Source of the DNA: Lachnospiraceae bacterium
Lineage (GTDB): Bacteria > Bacillota_A > Clostridia > Lachnospirales > Lachnospiraceae
Reading direction: 5' to 3'
NCBI GenBank assembly: GCA_024699595.1
Contig: JAILPG010000199.1
Location: 1-29,063 of the forward strand
Length of the DNA stretch: 29,063 bases
Positions 25,542-29,063 of the stretch are shown piece after piece. Position 1 is the first letter of the stretch; each line of letters begins with the position of its first letter. Made by a program: the position numbers and the translations under genes. The notes under the pieces were generated by a model. That model did no database searches. It saw only the letters and a list, made by a program, of their open reading frames with translations, and was not told the DNA's origin.

Positions 25542-26348
25542 TTAATTTAAGTATCCCATCTGCTTAAGCTTTTCATATACAAGATAAGCAACGGTGTCAT
25601 AGGATGCCTGCGTAAGATGTACCTTATCGGCTACATAGCCGTTCTCAATGCTTATAAAGCTGTCGAGTTCAAGATAGCGCTCCTTATAATGTGCCTTCAG
25701 ATCCTTATTTATAAGCTCGCATCTCGAAGGGCCGTTTCCGTCCGGTCTCAGCTCATTCCTTGCGGTGGTTCCGAGCACGATGTATTTGGTGATCCCTCCT
25801 CCCGCAACAAAGGAATCGATCTCAGAAATGACCCCCGCCGTATCGGTATTGGGTATGCCGCCGGGTGTCCAGTCATTCGAACCGCACCAGAACACGTAGA
25901 TCTTGTTCGGATCTTTTTTCTGTCCCGCATGTGCTTCCGCGGTATAGGACCAGAGGATGTCGTGGGTGTTGAATCCGTAAAAACCAAAACCCTCCACCTT
26001 AGCACCGCTTAACTGCTTAAGCTTTTCATAGGGGGCATTTGGCAGGTTGTCATCCATGTCTCCCAGGGATCCCTGGGTAAGGGAATCTCCAAGCCATACT
26101 ACGGTCTTATCCGAATTATCAGCTGCTTTCTTTCCCGTATCGGGAGCGATCTTTGTAACGTCATCTTCCGTTTCCGCATCCTGAGCGGTCTGTTCTTCTG
26201 CCTTGATATCATCCGTTTCTTTAATTTCCGTGGCTTCCTGAACAGGCACGGCTCCTGTATCCGATGATACGGCCCCCGCACAGCCCTGGATAATGAATGC
26301 AAGACATAACAACGTCGCTATAAGGATACCGGCTTTCTTTTTTCTCAT
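25542..26348 (-). CDS. SGNH/GDSL hydrolase lipoprotein
   Basis: 268 residues, predicted to be exported and lipid-anchored: a signal peptide ends in IQGC (C23), a slightly unusual lipobox, followed by an acidic, low-complexity linker (about 28-80) and an SGNH hydrolase domain. Catalytic residues: S89 (GDSLTQG), N158 (GSND) and D241-x-x-H244 (DKVHLTQ). Such enzymes remove acyl groups from lipids or polysaccharides; the substrate is not shown by sequence. It starts 1 nt after the WYL regulator stop codon, so both are on one transcript. I do not recognise a named gene. Confidence 0.85.
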   Translation of the reverse strand: MRKKKAGILIATLLCLAFIIQGCAGAVSSDTGAVPVQEATEIKETDDIKAEEQTAQDAETEDDVTKIAPDTGKKAADNSDKTVVWLGDSLTQGSLGDMDDNLPNAPYEKLKQLSGAKVEGFGFYGFNTHDILWSYTAEAHAGQKKDPNKIYVFWCGSNDWTPGGIPNTDTAGVISEIDSFVAGGGITKYIVLGTTARNELRPDGNGPSRCELINKDLKAHYKERYLELDSFISIENGYVADKVHLTQASYDTVAYLVYEKLKQMGYLN

Positions 26349-26349
26349 A

Positions 26350-27327
26350 TCAGTACCTCTTAAGCCTGTCTTTAAGGAACTTTACATATCCCTTCCTTAC
26401 GGCTTCCGACCCGATTATCTCGACATCATCCCCTAGGGAAGCTATCCATCCGTAAAATGCATCCGATACCTCCACCTCCGCGTGTATCTGGATATTGTCC
26501 TTATCTGTCTTTGATACAGAGATATCCGTACCCAGTCTGTCTATGAATATACCCACTTTGTCATTGGGGCATTTAACGGTGATCTTGTCTCTCTCCCCGC
26601 CGTACATGCCAAACAGCTTCTTTGCGTAATCGGCTATATCGGGCTTTTCCCTTCCGAGTCCGCGTCTCTCGGCATTCTTTACGATATTTTTTATCTTGTC
26701 GACACGGAAATGCTTTTTCTTATCATCCTCCCTGTCGATACCTACAAGATAATAGTATTCGTCGTCCCATATAAGAGCTATCGGACTTACGGTATATCTC
26801 TTTCCGTCATGTCGCGGAACAAGCTTTTTGTCTATACTCCAGGTCATGTACTGGAAGCTTATGTTCTTATCCTCAAGGATAGCCTCATTTATATCATCGA
26901 TCGAATAAAATACCGACTCGTTCTGGGACTTGATACGGTTTACGGAATAGACCTGTCTCTTAAGCTTGCTCTCATTGTAGACATTTGTAAGCGATGAAAG
27001 CTTTTTTATAAGCTGCTCGGACTTCTTTGCGGTGATGAAGCGCGAAGACTGTACCGCATCTACTAAAAGCTTCAGCTCCGCAAGCTCAAAATCCGTCTGT
27101 CCCACAAAATAACCTCCGTCTCTTCCGTCGATCTTTAAAAGATCGATCCCGTAATCCGCAAGGTTTTCTATATCGTTGTATATGCTCTTTCTTTCTGCCT
27201 CGATATCATATTCATTCAGTCTTGATATTAAGGTCGGGGCGTTAAGCGGATGTTGCTCATCCGACTCTCTGAGAAGGATATCCTTCAGGTATAAGAGTTT
27301 TAATTTCTGTCTGGCCGATTTTGCCAT
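26350..27327 (-). CDS. WYL-domain transcriptional regulator
   Basis: 325 residues. An N-terminal winged helix-turn-helix of the HTH_11 type (about 5-75, ERKSIYNDIENLADYG as recognition region) and a WYL domain (about 135-235), a fold that binds small ligands or nucleic acids in studied members. The residues LVPRHDGKRYTVSPIALIW and YYYLVGID are typical of it, though the literal WYL triplet is not kept. A C-terminal extension (about 240-325) follows. GGAGG lies 6 nt before the ATG. It is transcribed from a promoter overlapping a 53-bp palindrome, a likely site for self-control, and is followed by the SGNH lipoprotein gene. Confidence 0.9.
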   Translation of the reverse strand: MAKSARQKLKLLYLKDILLRESDEQHPLNAPTLISRLNEYDIEAERKSIYNDIENLADYGIDLLKIDGRDGGYFVGQTDFELAELKLLVDAVQSSRFITAKKSEQLIKKLSSLTNVYNESKLKRQVYSVNRIKSQNESVFYSIDDINEAILEDKNISFQYMTWSIDKKLVPRHDGKRYTVSPIALIWDDEYYYLVGIDREDDKKKHFRVDKIKNIVKNAERRGLGREKPDIADYAKKLFGMYGGERDKITVKCPNDKVGIFIDRLGTDISVSKTDKDNIQIHAEVEVSDAFYGWIASLGDDVEIIGSEAVRKGYVKFLKDRLKRY

Positions 27328-27357
27328 GGTAAACCTCCTTTATCATCCTGGAATGTT

Positions 27358-27410
27358 CACATTTGCCGTGTTTGCGGGGTTTATGGAAAACCCCCGTGTT
27401 TGTAAATGTG
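27358..27410. repeat. 53-bp imperfect palindrome between divergent genes
   Basis: The outer arms are CACATTT (27358-27364) and AAATGTG (27404-27410); the inner arms are CGGGGTTT (27375-27382) and AAACCCCCG (27388-27396), with one extra C. Between them a 9-bp unit CCGTGTTTG occurs twice in direct orientation (about 27366-27374 and 27394-27402). It sits immediately downstream of the WYL start site and overlaps the likely promoter of the AP2-domain gene. A DNA operator or an RNA leader hairpin would fit. Confidence 0.65.
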
Positions 27411-27428
27411 TCCTTTATATGATACACT
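27400..27428 (+). promoter_or_regulatory. Possible promoter for AP2-domain gene
   Basis: TTGTAA (27400-27405) and TACACT (27423-27428) with a 17-nt spacer, each 4 of 6 to consensus. It overlaps both the palindrome and the -10 of the opposing WYL promoter, so the two would compete. Confidence 0.35.
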
Positions 27429-27447
27429 ATTTACCGGAAATATTCAA
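27419..27447 (-). promoter_or_regulatory. Promoter for WYL regulator operon
   Basis: On the minus strand TTGAAT (27447-27442) and TATCAT (27424-27419) are 17 nt apart, with TG just before the -10. Transcription would start near 27412, and the leader (about 85 nt) would carry the entire palindrome at 27358-27410. Confidence 0.6.
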
Positions 27448-27469
27448 TCTGAGACCGGAGTGAGTCTGC

Positions 27470-28249
27470 ATGCATAAGACGGGTGTGTATGTTGCAAAAA
27501 AGAAGGACGGAAGTCTGTATTACAGATGCTCTCTTACCTACAGGGGCAGGCATATAAGCCTCGGAAGCTTTGATACCGAAAAAGAGGCCGCCATGGTCTA
27601 TGAAAAAGGAAAGGAAGTCCTTTCAAAGGACTTAACCGTCAATGATCATGATGATTTCCTTCCCCTTCCCTTTCATAAGTTTATCGTGCTGATAAACTTT
27701 AAGGACAATAATGTCTATATTAAAAATCCCATCTATCTCATGAATACATATATCGAGTATTTTCTTGAACCTGACATCATTTTCAAGTTCGATATAGATG
27801 ATCTGTTCTATTATTCCGGGCATGCGATACAGAAACGCGGCGGTCATTTTTTTGTTTCGGATTACGGAATGCAGGTTAATCTCCATTCAAGATACGGCAT
27901 CAGACGCCACGCGGTCTGCGGCAGGGATTACAGGTTCATAAACGGCGACAGATATGATTACAGATATCAGAACATAGAGATAATAAACTGCTATAACGGT
28001 GTAACGTTAAGGAAAAAAGACGGCAGAATGGTATTTAGGGCAGACATCCTTATAAACGGAAAGGTCAAGGTCGGTGAATATGCTTCAATGCCCGAAGCCG
28101 CAGTAGCATACAACAAGGCCTGTGATGTGATCATGCAGAAGCTCCCCGATAAAAAATATGAGCTTAACTATATCGAAGAGCTGAGTCCGTCGGAATACGC
28201 AGATCTCTACACAAAGATTGAAATATCCCGGTTCATATCGGAATACTGA
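27470..28249 (+). CDS. Protein with two AP2-like domains and a degenerate HNH-like centre
   Basis: 259 residues, soluble. AP2-like repeat 1 (about 5-52: GVYVAKKKDGSLYYRCSL, LGSFDTEKEAAMVYEKG) and repeat 2 (about 176-223: GVTLRKKDGRMVFRADIL, VGEYASMPEAAVAYNKA) are evident. Between them, residues about 127-173 resemble the HNH core of AP2/HNH homing-type endonucleases, but where the usual motif has DHIDG this reads YRFING; only the following RYDYRYQNIEII keeps the NrxxNL-like part. So it probably binds DNA without cutting it. GGAG lies 9 nt before the ATG. It is divergent from the WYL regulator. I do not recognise a named gene, and its targets are unknown. A terminator follows. Confidence 0.75.
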   Translation: MHKTGVYVAKKKDGSLYYRCSLTYRGRHISLGSFDTEKEAAMVYEKGKEVLSKDLTVNDHDDFLPLPFHKFIVLINFKDNNVYIKNPIYLMNTYIEYFLEPDIIFKFDIDDLFYYSGHAIQKRGGHFFVSDYGMQVNLHSRYGIRRHAVCGRDYRFINGDRYDYRYQNIEIINCYNGVTLRKKDGRMVFRADILINGKVKVGEYASMPEAAVAYNKACDVIMQKLPDKKYELNYIEELSPSEYADLYTKIEISRFISEY

Positions 28250-28273
28250 ATGGTGGCAGTGTCATAAGGTATA

Positions 28274-28305
28274 AAAAAAGATCCCGGTTTGCGGAATCCT
28301 TTTTA
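28274..28305. terminator. Terminator between convergent genes
   Basis: GATCCCG and CGGAATC form an imperfect stem around GTTTG, flanked by an A-run and a T-run (TTTTTATTT) that give U-tracts on both strands. It overlaps the stop codon of the minus-strand hydrolase and ends the AP2-domain transcript. Confidence 0.7.
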
Positions 28306-29063
28306 TTTATAGAATGAATGTGATCCGTATCTGAACAGATATTTTTTAGTACCCCAGTGTTTTGTCGGGCTCTTTTGGAAATACAGCGCTCCCTGCGAAT
28401 TATCTATGCCGTTTAGTGCCGTCATAACGGCCTGCTTGGTATCATATGTCGGTACCGCTTTTTTAAAGCCTCCTCTTGCAACCGGAGCAAACTGCCCGTC
28501 CTCCAGTATCGCATCAGCTATATTGTCTGCAAATATATCGCTGTTGACCCTGTTTATGATGACATTGGCAACAAGCCTTCTTCCCTCTGTATCCTCGCAG
28601 CCCGCTTCTGCCTCGACTATCTTGCATAACGACAGATATTCATCAAGTGTAACATAAGCACCGGTCTGAATGCTGTACGTGCCCGGCAGTGCACCTGTTT
28701 CTAACAGAGGTATCTGATCCTGCGTAACACTTTTGAAGATATCACCAAGACCCCGCACTTCATATGCCTCGGTATCTTCATTTGATGTATCACCGCTTAC
28801 ATCCGGATCTTCCTCTTCATACGCATCTATGCTCTCGCTTGAAGATGCATACGGATCAAAGCTGTCGCTTATCGTCTTTACCGTGAGTGTATCTATCGCC
28901 TGGTAACCGTCTTCATCATCAGAAGGCTCTATATAATTTTCGGATTCAGACAGTGTCGTAACAACATATGTCTGGTCTAGCTCTGTAGCTCTTTCCGTGG
29001 GCTGGATGGTCTTTTTCAGTACCGTGACATTTACATCATAGGGATCAGCGGTAAAAAAGCTGA
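28303..29063 (-). CDS. SleB-like cell-wall hydrolase, C-terminal part (gene runs off the right edge)
   Basis: The frame is open from the window edge to TAA at 28303 (252 visible residues); an internal GTG at 28758 is not the real start. Residues after about 133 form a Hydrolase_2/SleB domain (LSLCKIVEAEAGCEDTEGR, VANVIINRV, GQFAP, ALYFQKSP), with the likely catalytic Glu in EAEAG; these enzymes cut peptidoglycan as lytic transglycosylases or amidases. The visible upstream part (about 100 residues) is an acidic, Ser/Thr/Asp-rich linker, preceded by a more ordered stretch (DPYDVNVTVLKKTIQP). The N-terminus, probably with a signal peptide and perhaps a G5-like or 3D-type region, is outside. A spore-cortex or a vegetative role is not distinguishable here. 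Confidence 0.85.
   Translation of the reverse strand, partial: SFFTADPYDVNVTVLKKTIQPTERATELDQTYVVTTLSESENYIEPSDDEDGYQAIDTLTVKTISDSFDPYASSSESIDAYEEEDPDVSGDTSNEDTEAYEVRGLGDIFKSVTQDQIPLLETGALPGTYSIQTGAYVTLDEYLSLCKIVEAEAGCEDTEGRRLVANVIINRVNSDIFADNIADAILEDGQFAPVARGGFKKAVPTYDTKQAVMTALNGIDNSQGALYFQKSPTKHWGTKKYLFRYGSHSFYK

Noticed and set aside
28303..28758. A 151-residue version of the SleB-like protein starting at GTG 28758
   Set aside because: The frame remains open upstream to the window edge, and no ribosome site precedes the GTG; it is an internal codon.
1..29063. CRISPR arrays, insertion sequences, prophage, tRNA or rRNA
   Set aside because: No regularly spaced repeats, transposase or integrase frames, terminal inverted repeats, or tRNA/rRNA-like stretches were recognised on reading both strands.

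Overview
The window looks like chromosomal DNA from an anaerobic, low-to-mid GC Clostridia, most likely Lachnospiraceae (a Butyrivibrio- or Roseburia-like organism). The evidence is a class III (anaerobic) ribonucleotide reductase preceded by NrdR-type boxes, the DUF512 radical-SAM/der/plsY/gpsA block typical of Clostridia, ATP-type PEP carboxykinase, a WYL regulator, a SleB-type wall hydrolase, strong GGAGG ribosome binding sites and occasional TTG/GTG starts. I see no insertion sequence, prophage, CRISPR array, tRNA or rRNA. The genus is an inference.

Layout. (1) 1-2248, minus strand: the start of pckA, carrying an in-frame amber codon at codon 37, with its own promoter and a leader hairpin; then a three-domain aminopeptidase P. 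(2) 2249-3924, plus strand: citrate synthase with a good promoter and a perfect bidirectional terminator. (3) 3951-25386, minus strand: 19 genes in about 21.4 kb, nearly all overlapping or a few bases apart. In transcription order they are nrdD, nrdG, dut, a DUF512 radical-SAM protein, der, plsY, gpsA, a MoxR AAA+ ATPase, a CoxE-like vWA protein, a receiver/HD-GYP protein, two membrane hybrid histidine kinases, purine nucleoside phosphorylase, a BMP-family lipoprotein, cytidine deaminase, an MTA/SAH-deaminase-like amidohydrolase, RNase H, a 54-residue membrane peptide and thrC. (4) 25542-27327, minus strand: a WYL regulator followed by an SGNH-hydrolase lipoprotein. (5) 27470-28249, plus strand: a two-AP2-domain protein with a worn HNH-like centre, divergent from the WYL gene across a 53-bp imperfect palindrome. 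(6) 28303 to the right edge, minus strand: a SleB-like cell-wall hydrolase whose 5' end lies outside the window.

How the genes fit together. nrdD/nrdG/dut supply dNTPs and limit dUTP. pnp, cdd, the BMP lipoprotein and the deaminase form a nucleoside-salvage group. der/plsY/gpsA are housekeeping genes for ribosome assembly and phospholipid synthesis. The part most worth attention is 9803-17821. A MoxR/vWA pair is embedded, with gaps of 4-13 nt, next to a multistep phosphorelay. One kinase has an intact phospho-accepting His. The second has Gln at that site but keeps a receiver and the only HPt domain. The only output protein in the set is a receiver/HD-GYP protein with no DNA-binding domain. 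This suggests an intracellular signalling module, possibly acting through cyclic di-GMP, joined to a MoxR/vWA machine. Members of each family are known; the joint system is an inference from gene order.
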